Virus record (IMG/VR): IMGVR_UViG_3300020190_000238
Location: 1 to 31,494 of that record
Reading direction: 5' to 3' (one strand)
DNA: 31,494 nt
DNA from: a virus
A model generated the notes under the pieces. The model made no database searches and was not told the origin of the DNA. It worked only from the letters and a program-made list of their open reading frames with translations. Below are positions 18,201 through 25,800 of the stretch, piece by piece. Position 1 is the first letter of the stretch, and each line of letters begins with the position of its first letter. The position numbers and the translations under genes are program-made.

Positions 18201-18247
18201 CACTTATTGTTAGATTAAATCCAATGAGATCACTATATACCTCATAA
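6218..18247 (+). CDS. 7: Giant baseplate wedge protein gp7
   Basis: A 4009-residue protein at the place of gene 7; T4 gp7, 1032 residues, starts wedge assembly. Two gp7-like segments are seen: residues about 20-240, with EEYPLFSPFLKQYYES and KDFYTTKGTPVANNILFKSL (compare T4 YDFYSTKGIEASYKFLFKVL), and residues about 2432-2472, with YYQNFSYSLKSKVPIEKW and HTLGFKKFS (compare T4 YYVMKIKSNLPSSRW and HPVGFGF). About 2190 residues separate them and about 1540 follow. The added parts are beta-type repeats: at least 14 GGxGY modules, about seven NHGF-TG-Y modules, a YHYH-like domain (about 1228-1350), two or three tandem beta domains (about 2560-2910) and two FDG-K-F-L modules (from 3217 and 3513). 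No membrane segment or catalytic motif is seen. Giant proteins here are known from marine T4-like phages. One unbroken frame covers it. Confidence 0.88.
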   Translation: MIETRISAKTVIEGQIPLFMQEEYPLFSPFLKQYYESQEYFSSPINIVKNIDQLVKVGTYTSNLITNQSTITTEFVDFTDSIIYVESTIGWPDRYGLLKINEEIITYTGIGSTSFTGCIRGFSGITTYNFYGKQVSYETTLNDNHEIGSEVKNLSTLFLKQFFNQIKSQFLPGFENIQFHANLNQPSLLIQSKDFYTTKGTPVANNILFKSLYNEKVETIKPQDYLLKPSANDYRLVKQLVVSPIEGDPLNLSGGILFQEVKTSTGITSSYGSVSDVEPNFRGRDPYYTVDIDFGYDRDLRTFGSIFGEFKIHPKTKVIGVSSSSLFVDSTVGFANSGSISVTDVVVTYTAKTNSEFLNCVGISTAKIGENVTSTDYRTYGFDANQNQIDVRVTGVLEKIIVDDNNDNENYYHRPEDPILVRSLGIIKDKKDPKFNSWNFNTSTKFNASLIVWNGQYFVVTTYEDHNLLLNDDIQFVDKSNNTIIVGRVRKILSDKRIQVSANLDRSRTDLQNSYFIRRSLKVSQPLVTTNSFKQDVQDVYDNKGNIIVSSASLPSYEIRATNRSKTISISPNTLITELTIPNHNFYSGDIVYVSSASTVFTEKIKNYFVKKIDNNNIKLGLSNSNIANNLFYEINNSSGSNLVLNLTPLNNVNKQLTSQKLIRKIDSPVNISKKEKTIPNEKIGILVNGVEIFNYKSQEVVYYGAIQSIDVLDGGEDYDVITPPIISITDSTGVGATGNCAIKGSLKSIEVIDGGFDYLSTPSINISGGNGLGAVAEAKLSKIYHDVYFNALGISTSLGGFISTSTNIIGFNTEHKFSLGEGVIYNSFDGTKIGIGSTSGDVSTKLYLQDNSVYYVSVIDDNNIKIFNTEDDAFKNINEINITSTGTGNQRLRSIRRKNILTSVNIISGGSKYENKLRLVQPAGINTANNSINILNHGFESGEIVTYNTSGTPIVGLNTSINFYIIKIDQDNFRLAPAGIGTTISNTSYLTNQYAILQTQGTSNHFFNYPPITVTVKGNIGVSRTNTEKYQATVSAKFRGSVTSIQVTNGGSGYGSTDVINFDKQPIITLNSGSEAILKPIISGEKIIDVIVLNSGKDYNSNPSFVFYGGGSYAKLSSVITEGKITSVKVITGGVGFSTNKSEISVVPSGKNVKLRANIKKWTVNLVEKYKDIFSQSRDDGILIPGPLSGLQYVNLFAPRSLRETLPSKNNDGSLNYINQDLIFNTFEELSTVHSPIIGWAYDGNPIYGPYGYSSATGGTIKAMVPGYVRKLSLDRPTGFIDGFFVEDYTFLGGEDLDESNGRFCKTPDYPNGVYAYFATIDPVNYDSTYGNYRRPIFPYLIGDFYKSKSNNFNNLPSSNQETFDLTTGEYIKNTYPYKLNNTESEYEFIVQPFKISNQLAIVDSITNGSIESIGISSIGSNYKVGDSIVFNNNNTNGKGLIARVNEIVEKEIVSIESITNTIENVSLNIIDTNGTIEGITTTPHNLFNLDIVNVSKISDEKFIKLSGFYPINVLRNNFILSSGIATPGVTGLTTFLSFINTVNETNLRPNDILKITSSSGVSTEKLLVLNVDNTFNRVRVKRQHEGTIGYAYSAFTVVNEDPRRFTYSSGFSTSVNTNIQRKIFFNPQTSVAIGTVGSGTTIYIPEGSEFRQRFVRLQSIYLPSHGFITGQRLVYSNEGNTSLSISTSGIGTITTLGNNSSVYVAKFTDDLIGISTLPIGIGSAGGFVGVGSTANLLYFLSYGTGLFHSLKTQEQEITSIIQKNICTLTSRKNHGLSLNSLFNLNVVPGISTTVIIKYNSSNRRLVVNPKSFSGSGINTSTSSITIENHGYQTGDKLIYTSTSVASGLINDKIYYVVRFDKDSFKLVDNYYQSTISNPNYVSIASTGSSHELSQINPPLEIINGYNVIFDLSDSSLADINGGSKVQSFEFDLYEDSSFTNRFITSLDSSSFEVVKTGIVGVTNDAKLTLSVNNFIPKKLYYKLTPLFGKTYLSREKLEIIIDKDILDGSSLNFINSKFNGSYSIAGVGSTTFKFNLNSYPEKTSYTSSNSLIEYKSKESNAVGSISKVEILYGGSSYENVPGISSITSLNGSGSILFPFSSKIGKILKTSIQTPGFEYPSDPTLKPIAELTQRIFIDQLYTIQSVGLSSGGKNYSTPPSFVVIDPITDEIKSEVKLKSYLSGNIVSKVEILSNTKTLFGPPKIITINNNNGIGVTNISFNSTTKLVTINLATGFSTAKEFPFRIGDRILIEGIGIGTLGSGYNSANYNYKLFTLTGVTSAIGGSTGILSFKLDNQNNPGTFSRENSLANGSNSYGRIVPEKYLPVFNPIVYFGESKYNKNEEIYIGNEKVGDVVSWNEVSKLLKLTNTKRKLISGEVIRGKTTDNRSKVVDSYSSNATFVVSSFSEKLKDYSKDTGRLSTFLQVLQDGDYYQNFSYSLKSKVPIEKWDDKVDSLTHTLGFKKFSDLQVESESVGIKTTFNILESNLSSFADLIQEKSFDCYEDFAFAKEFTKTFGGSLVSDQIYFDNLRILDYTEFISNRVLEIDDISDEFDDTPSIFNYAIIGTFDITKYNSAQFYVLIKDARFFGEKEIIIVNVVYDGTNGYLTAYGRNETVLDLGEFSFRRSGNVGEVLFYPKKYEYNSYDFANISVNIAGAGTSTVGVANLGDIVSFASTAVAISSSPSPSANTIVSISTSQYTSAKILLAASSSNDNVQFNEINLTHAGGNTYYEFFGDVDSGDLTSSFGEGIVGSVGVTTSSGNTLVTFTPNQNLTVNVRALSILLGNTSTTGVGTSVLYKGQLSSHYVSIASSSSPQASVIAGFGTTSANPHEGALYYVQIHDTTNNRVQFSELVLTNDFTHTPTISEYAVLTSGVELGTIGAAKSTTNTNLTFIPLPNIDVQVRVYQKTLQLTPKQSPNDIDLNSAIIRSDIIPLSFEGTQLSTKKSFNLTHRTSPIFKKIIDGSSSSVVDVFNNSINIPNHFFVTGEKIDYSVSAGDTRIGIATTSIAGIGTTSLLPTTLYVVKINDSLVKFADSPQKALKFNPEVLDITSVGIGASHTFASNYKSNSKSLICIDNIIQNPILKTNKTSYLIQDTNEAISVSLLLFDDVRGFYAGDLIKIDDEFLLITDVGIGATNAVSCRREQLGTISTIHTTGSTIIKYSGNYNIVDDIIYFIEAPHGDEVDTERISSFQGRIFLRSQSVGSSLSAYYNNDVFDDVSDQFNGTKKVFDLKSQGYPISGIVSTTSTSAGILLVNNIFQKPKYPAAGIAQTYTYEVVEGVGISSVIFSGNVVGLTTNNITGPMKYDINSAGLPRGGIIVSVASTQGYGFQPLVSAGGTAIVSIAGTIQSVSIGNSGSGYRSGIQTSIVVSVANSTGGKIAIGTASAVNGKIVAIAVTYSGIGYTTTNPPNIIIDAPLNYENISLVYDSSNSGIGTEAKVNIFVGYGNSVVDFNITNSGYGYSTGNILTVDVGGTTGIPTVSSLTYRPFRITVDEIFKDSFNAWYPGQFVVLDDFDDEFDGFRKTFKLKENGVLSNFISAKGSPLQLDQNLLIFINDVLQIPGEAYKFEGGSQVEFYEAPKEGSSVKVLFYKGSDSDIRFVDVESTIKVGDTLTLTDRLRPILDEYTQNPRVVTEVSFVDSVFTNSYFGPGITSDSAISRTVEWCKQREDFYIDEVLISKSREELNCNIHPITNLIRPIGIGSTVISVQNTKALFNYTPEILPSGKQTLRIISQDNKVSAIATAIVSVAGTISEIKISYGGLGFSTVPSISISTPPSGTIAIATCTISGIGTINNVIVTNPGSGYTTTNPPKVLIESETLKYEIITNAQYEGDFGIISGVGTTSISGVSTGITFDFYIPKDSILRNSNEVGVALTISGIQTGYYFVVSESVIGNGVTSINDDGSVLGIGSTYIDNVYQAFDVKNITGNAVGVGNTVELVRVITSVNSYNNLTGLGNSQFLGLFSWGRIYSFDRGVNPQSFNVDLSGGLSGVTTSPLIVRLNPMRSLYTS
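9900..10265 (+). other. YHYH-like domain inside gp7, histidines lost
   Basis: Residues about 1228-1350 of gp7 contain WAYDGNPIYGPYGY, then DESNGRF, TPDYPNGVYAYF and FPYLIGDF, in the same order as the YHYH domain (PF14240-like), whose usual form is D-G-x-P-I-Y-G-P-x-G-Y, L-D-x-x-N-G and P-D-Y-x-Y-H-Y-H. Here the H-Y-H is replaced by A-Y-F and only the N-terminal His before GWAY remains, so metal binding through that site is unlikely. The fold is probably kept for a structural or binding role. Confidence 0.7.
13900..14950 (+). repeat. Tandem beta domains inside gp7
   Basis: Three consecutive stretches of about 100-120 codons share one plan: an Ile/Ser start, a T-S or K-Y-x-S-A segment, a strand with V-Q-F-x-E-I or E-I-I-I-V, a Y-x-x-Y-G or E-Y-x-V segment, an L-G-x-F or L-G-T-I turn, then L-x-F-x-P and a V-x-V-R end. 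The second (about 14240-14570) and third (about 14630-14950) are the most alike; the first (about 13900-14170) is more distant. This points to internal duplication. No function is known to me. Confidence 0.55.
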
Positions 18248-18250
18248 ATA
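18243..18250 (+). promoter_or_regulatory. Late promoter variant before gene 8
   Basis: CATAAATA, a common one-base variant of the T4 late -10 element, overlaps the gene 7 stop codon and lies 15 bases before the gene 8 ATG. The predicted leader would be only a few bases, so use for gene 8 translation is uncertain, but the placement between genes supports it. Confidence 0.5.
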
Positions 18251-18265
18251 AATAAAAAACTTTAA

Positions 18266-19840
18266 ATGGCTGCGATAATAACAAACCAATTTAGAATTTT
18301 AAACTCTGAAAATTTAATCGCTGGTATAGCATCAACCAGTAGCAATAGTTATTACATGTTTTTGGGTCTTCCAAATGCTACATCGGTTAGTGCAAATTGG
18401 GATTCCTCTACACCAAATCCAGTAGATAGTTTTGATCAATATAATGAATTTTGGGATACAATAATTGCGATGAAAAAATTAAATTCATCAGATATATCAA
18501 AGGTTATTAGAAAGATAACATGGACATCTGGAACAACCTACGATATGTATCGTCATGATTATTCTGCAAATAATCCAGCACCAAACAGTGGGGCAACTCA
18601 TTTATATGATGCAAATTATTATGTTGTGAACAGTGATTTTAGAGTTTATATTTGTATTAATAATGGAACAGACCCCGAAAATACATTAGGAAAACCATCA
18701 ATTGATGAACCACTTTTTGTTGATCTTGAACCCAGGGCAGCTGGAGTGAGTGGAGATGGATACACTTGGAAATATTTGTTTACCATAAAACCATCGGAAT
18801 TAATTAAATTTGATGCAACTAATTATATACCAGTCCCTAGAGATTGGGAGGCAAATACAAGTGTCGCTGCAGTAAGAGACAATACATCTGTTAGTAAACA
18901 ATTAAAAACAGTTTTAATTTCTAATCGAGGACAAGGATACACTCCAAATACTTACAATAATGTTTCTATAAAAGGAAATGGTAGTGGAGCACTCTGTTCA
19001 GTGGTAGTTGGTGCTGATCAAAAAGTTTCCTCTATTTCTATCACAAATGGTGGATCTGGATATACATACGCAACTGTAGATTTGACGGCAGCAGGTATAT
19101 CAAATGGACCTACTGATAAAGACGCAGAGTTTATTGTAATTATTCCACCTCCAGGTGGTCATGGATATAACATTTATAAAGAACTAGGAGCAACAAAAGT
19201 TTTAATTTATTCTAGATTTGAAAATGATAGTATTGATCCAGATTTTATCACAGGAAATCAATTTGCCAGGGTTGGAATAATTAAAAATCCAACATTTTAT
19301 AGTTCATCTACAATTCTAACAAAACAAAAAGCAAGTGCGTTGTATGCATTAAAGTTGGGTGGATTGACAACATCAACAACCTATACTTTAGATACAGAAA
19401 TAACACAAACTATTGGAATAGGTTCAACTGCTGTAGGGACAGTAGCATCTTGGGATAATAGAACTGGAGTTCTAAAATATTGGCAGGAAAGAAGAGTTTC
19501 TATCTCTACCCAAAAAGATTCTTTCAATAATCCAATTCCACCAAGATATGGATATGAAGTATTTGATTTTACTTCATATCCAGACACAAATGGATCATTA
19601 ACCATTCTTGGAGGATCTAGTAATCTGGCAATACAAACAACATTTGGGAGCACTAATAATCCAGGCATATCAACAGAGATAAATAACATTACTTATTATC
19701 TTGGGCAAACTTTTATCAGGGGTATAGCATCACCTGAAGTTGAAAAATACTCTGGAGAAATACTCTATGTTGATAATAGACCCTCCGTGCTTAGAACTTC
19801 CGTCCAAAAGGAAGACATTAAAGTTATACTGCAATTCTAA
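18266..19840 (+). CDS. 8: Baseplate wedge protein gp8
   Basis: A 524-residue protein; T4 gp8 is 334. gp8 dimers attach to gp7 and gp10 in the wedge. Family landmarks are the N-terminus with ITNQFRILNSENLI, a GDGYTWKYLF segment (about residue 163; T4 GDGYVWEYLF), NQFARVGIIKNP (T4 FRQISIITNP) and the C-terminal YSGEILYVDNRP (495-506; T4 HSGEMIYMENRP). The extra length lies between these: two GGxGY modules (ISNRGQGYTPN near 218; ITNGGSGYTYA near 258) and an A-V-G-T-V-A-S-W module near residue 385, of the types found in gp7 and gp14. No Shine-Dalgarno is seen. The next gene starts 5 bases after its stop. Confidence 0.9.
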   Translation: MAAIITNQFRILNSENLIAGIASTSSNSYYMFLGLPNATSVSANWDSSTPNPVDSFDQYNEFWDTIIAMKKLNSSDISKVIRKITWTSGTTYDMYRHDYSANNPAPNSGATHLYDANYYVVNSDFRVYICINNGTDPENTLGKPSIDEPLFVDLEPRAAGVSGDGYTWKYLFTIKPSELIKFDATNYIPVPRDWEANTSVAAVRDNTSVSKQLKTVLISNRGQGYTPNTYNNVSIKGNGSGALCSVVVGADQKVSSISITNGGSGYTYATVDLTAAGISNGPTDKDAEFIVIIPPPGGHGYNIYKELGATKVLIYSRFENDSIDPDFITGNQFARVGIIKNPTFYSSSTILTKQKASALYALKLGGLTTSTTYTLDTEITQTIGIGSTAVGTVASWDNRTGVLKYWQERRVSISTQKDSFNNPIPPRYGYEVFDFTSYPDTNGSLTILGGSSNLAIQTTFGSTNNPGISTEINNITYYLGQTFIRGIASPEVEKYSGEILYVDNRPSVLRTSVQKEDIKVILQF

Positions 19841-19845
19841 TTCTC

Positions 19846-22800
19846 ATGCCACAGGAAACTAATTTAAATAGAACCCCATATTTTGATGATTTTGATGCGG
19901 ATAAAGACTTTCATAAAGTTCTTTTTAAACCAGGATATTCCGTCCAGGCTAGGGAGTTAACTACATTACAATCAATATTACAAAATCAAATTGAAAAATT
20001 TGGAACTCACTTCTTTAAAGAGGGAGCAAGAGTAATTCCAGGATCAATTACATATAGTTTAAATTATAGAAGTGTCCAAGTAGAACAAGAATTTTTAGGA
20101 TTACCAATAAGTTTATATCAAGATAAACTAATTGGAAAACAAATTAAAGGTTCAATAAGTGGTGTAATTGCAACAGTTACAAATATTGAAGTAAATCCAG
20201 ATACAAATAATATAATTCTATACATCAATTATGAAAATTCTGGATCAAATTTTATAGATAATTTATTCGTAAATGGAGAAAATTTAATAACTTTAAGTGA
20301 TATTACTTTTGGATTATCTAATATTATTGCTTCAGGGGAAGAATTTTCAAAAGTTATAAATTCAAATTCAACACAAATTGGATCGGCAGCATTTATTTCT
20401 GAAGGTGTCTATTTCATAAGAGGATATTTTGTAAGGGTTGCATCACAAACAATAGTTTTAGATAGATTTTCAAGTCAACCAACTTATAGGGTTGGATTAT
20501 TTATTAATGAAGAAATTATAACATCTTCTCAAGATGAAAGTTTATACGATAATTCTAGAGGATTTTCTAACTTTACTGCTCCTGGTGCAGATAGATTAAA
20601 AATTTCAACATCTTTATCAAAAAAACAAATTGATAATTTTGAAGATGAAAATTTTATTGAATTATTGAGATTAAATGCTGGAGTTTTAGAAAAAATAGTA
20701 GACAAAACTCAATATAATATTATTGCGGAGGAATTAGCAAGGCGAACTTATGATGAATCTGGTGATTATTATATAACTCCATTTTCAATGGTTTTAAAAA
20801 ATACTTTAAATGATAGGATTGATAATCAAGGATTGTTTCTTGAAAATCAATTGACAAGAAATGGAAATATCCCATCGGACAATCTATTCACATATAAAAT
20901 ATCTCCAGGAAAAGCTTATATCAGAGGATTTGAAGTAACTAAAGATAATCAATCTTTTATTGATATTGAAAAACCAAGAACAACAGCAAGGGTAAACGCA
21001 GAGGGAATTTTTTTTAATGCAGGTCCGTCAATATTTGTAACTAATACTCTTGGGCAACCATCAGTTGGGATAGCAACAACATCAATTTTAAGTCTAAGAA
21101 GTTCAAGACTTGGATCACCAAAAACATCCCCAGCTGGAGATGAAATTGGTGTTGCTAGAGCATATGATTTTAGTTTTGTGGGATCTACGGGAATAACAAC
21201 AACACATCAATTAAGATTATTTGATGTTCAAACATTTACTACAATAGGACTTAGCACAAATATCTCTTTAAGTGCGTCTTCTTTAATAGAGGGTAGAACT
21301 AGTGGTGCTAAAGGATATGTAAAAACAGAAGTTATCAATTCAACCAATATTACACTCTACAATGTTGTTGGAAAATTTGCAAAAGATGAATCAATTAATG
21401 TAAGTGGAATTGGAACATATGGACATTTTATAAGAACATCCAGAGATTACAAACTTTCAGAAGTTAATTCGATTTATTCATATAGATCAACAGCAACCAA
21501 CGATACTGGATTTAATGCTGATGTTTTATTGGATTTAGAAATTCCACCAACTTTAAATATACTAAATGCTGCAACTAATGTAACAATTCCATCCTTTACA
21601 ATTAGTGCAAGAGATCCAGTTACTGGAATTTCTACTGTAACTTCATCAACCACCAATTTTATCGGAGTTGCAACTGTAGGAAATATTATCAGTTATACAA
21701 GACCAGGATTTTCAACAGTCACTTTTAACACCATTTCTTCTATTTCTGCAAGTGGAAGAGTTCTGGAGCTTTCCAGTGTTGCCTCAGTTCCTGGAATTTG
21801 TGATGGTTCAACGACAACCTCTACAATAACTACCTCCGATTTATCTATTCGTGCTTCAAAAATTCAAAATATTTCAGATCCTTCTTTTACAACAAAATTA
21901 TCAAAACTTAATGTAAAAACAATTGATACAGAAAATACTGATGTGATTTTAAAAAGGCAATACAACATTGCTTCTTTTAGTGCGAATACACTTATAGCAC
22001 CATCATTAGATACTGATTTTATCTATCAACCATTTTCAGCAGAAGCTTATGCCCTATGTTATTCAAATGGAAAACTAGAAACATTGACTTTTGATAAATT
22101 TATTTTTACAAATGGACTTAAAAATTTAGAAATTAGAAATTTAAGTGAAGTAAGTGGTTCTAATGCTACTCTCATAGTTTCATTAAAGAAAAATAAAGTA
22201 AAAGAAAAAATTAAAAAATTAAATAAAGTAAATACTTTGACTATAAGTAGATCACTTAATAGTGCCTCTGGAATTGGAGGCACAACTTTAAATGATGGAC
22301 TAAGTTATAGTAGTGTTTATGGAACTAGAGTGCAGGATAATGAAATTTGTCTAAATGTTCCTGATGTAGTAAAAATTCTTGGTATATTTGAATCATCAGA
22401 TGTTTCGGAACCAGATCTACCAGTTTTGTCATTTGTAGTGGCTTCATTAACCGGACCAAATAATTCTGCAAATGATGTTCTAATTGGTGAAAAGATAATA
22501 GGAGCTGATAGCAGTGCAGTTGCTATTGTAGTCTCAAAATCTACATTGTCAATTGAAATAGTTTATTTGAATGCATTAACTTTTACACCTGGAGAACTTG
22601 TTTCATTTGATGAATCAAAAATTAGTGGAATTTGCAACGCAGTGACCAGTGGAGATAAAAATATCTCCTTGTACTATGTCTTAGATGATGGGCAAAGATT
22701 AAATTACTATGATTATGGGAAAATCATCAAAAAAAGTTCAACATTTAATCCAAGTAAAAAAATAAAAATTATTTTTCAAAATTATGAAATAGATTCTTCT

Positions 22801-25800
22801 GATAGTGGAGATGTATATACGGTCGATAGTTATCCAATTGAAAAATATTCTGAAATTTCTACATTAAATGGAATTAGATTATCTGATTTAATTGATATAA
22901 GACCTAGAGTTAGCACATATAGTTACACTTCATCGTTGTCACCATTTGAATTTTCATCTAGAAATTTCTCATCAGTTGGGCAATCTTCACCTTATCAATT
23001 AGCACCAAATCAAACTTTTATTACTAGTTTTGAGTATTATCTACCAAGAATAGACAAAATATTTTTAAGCAAAGAAGGTAATTTTCAATTACAAAAAGGA
23101 GTTCCTGCAGATAGACCAGCAGCACCAAAAGATCCTGATGGAATGTTAGAGATTGGAACGATTGTTTTGCCAGCTTACATGTATGATATTAATGATGCAA
23201 AATTAACTTATGCATCTCATAAAAGATATAGAATGCAAGATATTTGTAGGCTCGAAAGTAGAATTGCTACATTGGAATATTACACACAACTTTCACTTCT
23301 AGAAATTTCTACAGATTCACTTTCCATAAAAACAAATGGATTAGATAGATTTAAGTGTGGATTTTTTGTTGATAATTTTAAGTCACATTCCGCGCACGAT
23401 GTATCAAATCCAATTTTTAAATCTAGTATTGATATTGGAAGGGGACATTTAAGACCAGTTCATTATACAACTGCGATTGATTTAATAGGACAGTCTGTTG
23501 CAATTGGTATTGGTGTAACAGAAGACACAAAAGCAGATTACAGATATGAAGAAAATGCTCAAGATGAAAATATCAAGAAAAATAAAAAAATTGTAACTTT
23601 AAGTTATACTGATATAATATTTGCCAAAAATGAATTTGCAACTAGAATAGAAAATGTCACTCCTTTCTTAGTTACTTCATATAGTGGGTCTATTGAATTA
23701 AATCCATCTTCTGACACTTGGGTTGATACTAATAGAATTGATCCAAATAGAGTTACTATAGAAGGTAGTTATAGTTCAACCATTCAGCAATTAAATGTTA
23801 ATCAAAATACTGGATTTAGTCCAATTGATTGGGGTGCTTGGCAAACTGACTGGATTGGAGTAAATGTTTCATCAAGTCTTAGTCTTGATGTTAAAGAGGA
23901 TCAAGTTCTCAGTGATAAAACTCAAAACTTTTCAAGAACACAAAATTTTGCATGGACTCAAGCTGGAAGACAACTAAGATCTAGAACCACTACAGGAAGA
24001 GAAAGGACAACTACAACCGCTGACTTGTTAAGTATTGGATCAAACGTAAGCGTAACCAATACTGCTAATCAATCTAGACAAGGAATTAGATGGAATGTAA
24101 CTGAACAGATTGATTCTCAAATGTTAGGTCCAAGAATTGTTAATAATCAATTCATTAGATACATGAGAGCAAGAAATATAGAATTTGTTGCTCGTAGATT
24201 AAAACCAAACACACAAGTTTATTCATTTTTTGATAGTGTTGATGTAAACTCTTATGTTTATCCAAAATTAATTGAAATTTTAATGACAGATAGAGTTTTT
24301 ACAGTAGGAGAAAGTGTAAATGTTTATGATCCAGCAAATACTTCTCAAATAACAGCCACTGTTCGAGTTGCTCAATCTAATCATAAGTATGGTCCATACA
24401 ATGCACCAACAGTTACATATTCAATAAATCCATATGATGTTAACACCACAATTCCAAATGCCTATACATCTTCTTCAACTATTTTAAATATTGATACTGC
24501 ATCTTTAGAAGAAGCCGCTCTTGGAAAGTTTTACGGATTAATTAAGAATGGAGCCACTTTAATTGGAGCAACAAGTGGTGCAAGAGCACGAGTTACAGGA
24601 GTCAGATTAATTACTGACAATATTGGTACTATAATTGGTTCTTTCTTTGTGCCCCAATCAAATACACTTTCATTTGAAACAGGTATTAAGAAATTTAAAC
24701 TCATCAATGTTCAAAACAACAATCCAATTCCAGGATCAATAAACACTTCAGCAGAAGAGTCTTTCTATTCTTCAGGTCTCCTTCAAACTTCTCAAGACAC
24801 ACAACTTGGAATCAGAAATGCTAGAGTTAGAAGGGAAACTGAGACTGAATCCAGAACTTTATCGTCTTCAGCTTCAAGTTCTGCCCAAGCATCTCAATTT
24901 ATTAATACAACAACTGGTATTACTACAAATATAACCAATATAACAGAAGCTTACCATGATCCTCTTGCACAATCATTTAAAATTGATGCTCCAAATGGAT
25001 TATTTGCAACTAAGGTAGATCTGTTCTTTGCAAGTAAACCGACTACAACTAATGTTCCAGTTATTGTGCAACTTAGACCACTTGAAAGTGGAGTGCCAAG
25101 CACTGTTGTTTTACCTTTCTCTGAAATAGAATTATCGCCAGGACAAATAACAACATCAACTGATGGAACAATTGCAACCACAGTAACTTTTGAAGCTCCT
25201 GTTTTCTTAGAAAATTTGAAAGAATATGCAGTTGTTTTACTTTCAGATTCAACTGAATATCAAGTTTGGATTTCTAGAATGGGAGAAGAAGATATCACTA
25301 CACGAAACAGACCAGAATCTGCTAGAAGAATTGTATCCCAACAACCAACACTTGGATCACTATTCAAATCTCAAAATGGATCTACATGGGAACCAAGTGG
25401 ATACGAAGATTTAAAATTTATTATATACAAAGCAGAATTTACAACAAATCCTGGTTCATATTCATTATATAATCCAGTTGAAGGTGGTGAATATTCAACT
25501 TTATTAAAGATTAATGAAACTGATCTATCTACAAACTCTAATAGACTTGTAATTGGATTATCCACTAATATATCAAACTATATTGGTATAGTTCCTGGCA
25601 TCAGTATTGGTATCACCGATAAAACAATTAGTGGAAATCTAATTGGAATCGCAGGATCTGTCTCTACTACTGTTGGATTTGCACTTACAACATATTCAGT
25701 TGGGACTGGATACACAACATTTAGGTATGATAATTTAGAATTAAAAACAATCACCGGTAATGGTAGAGGTCTTACCGTTAGTGCATATTTCCAAGATAAT

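Noticed and set aside
6218-18247. The giant frame as an artefact joining several genes
   Set aside because: The frame is continuous with uniform codon use and no internal ribosome binding sites or promoter clusters, and giant proteins at this position are known in related phages.
19381-19689. A 102-codon minus-strand frame within gene 8
   Set aside because: It lies wholly inside a well-supported gp8 gene, has no ribosome binding site and no family features. Other minus-strand frames, such as 26808-27119, 12682-12954 and 17416-17679, were rejected for the same reason.
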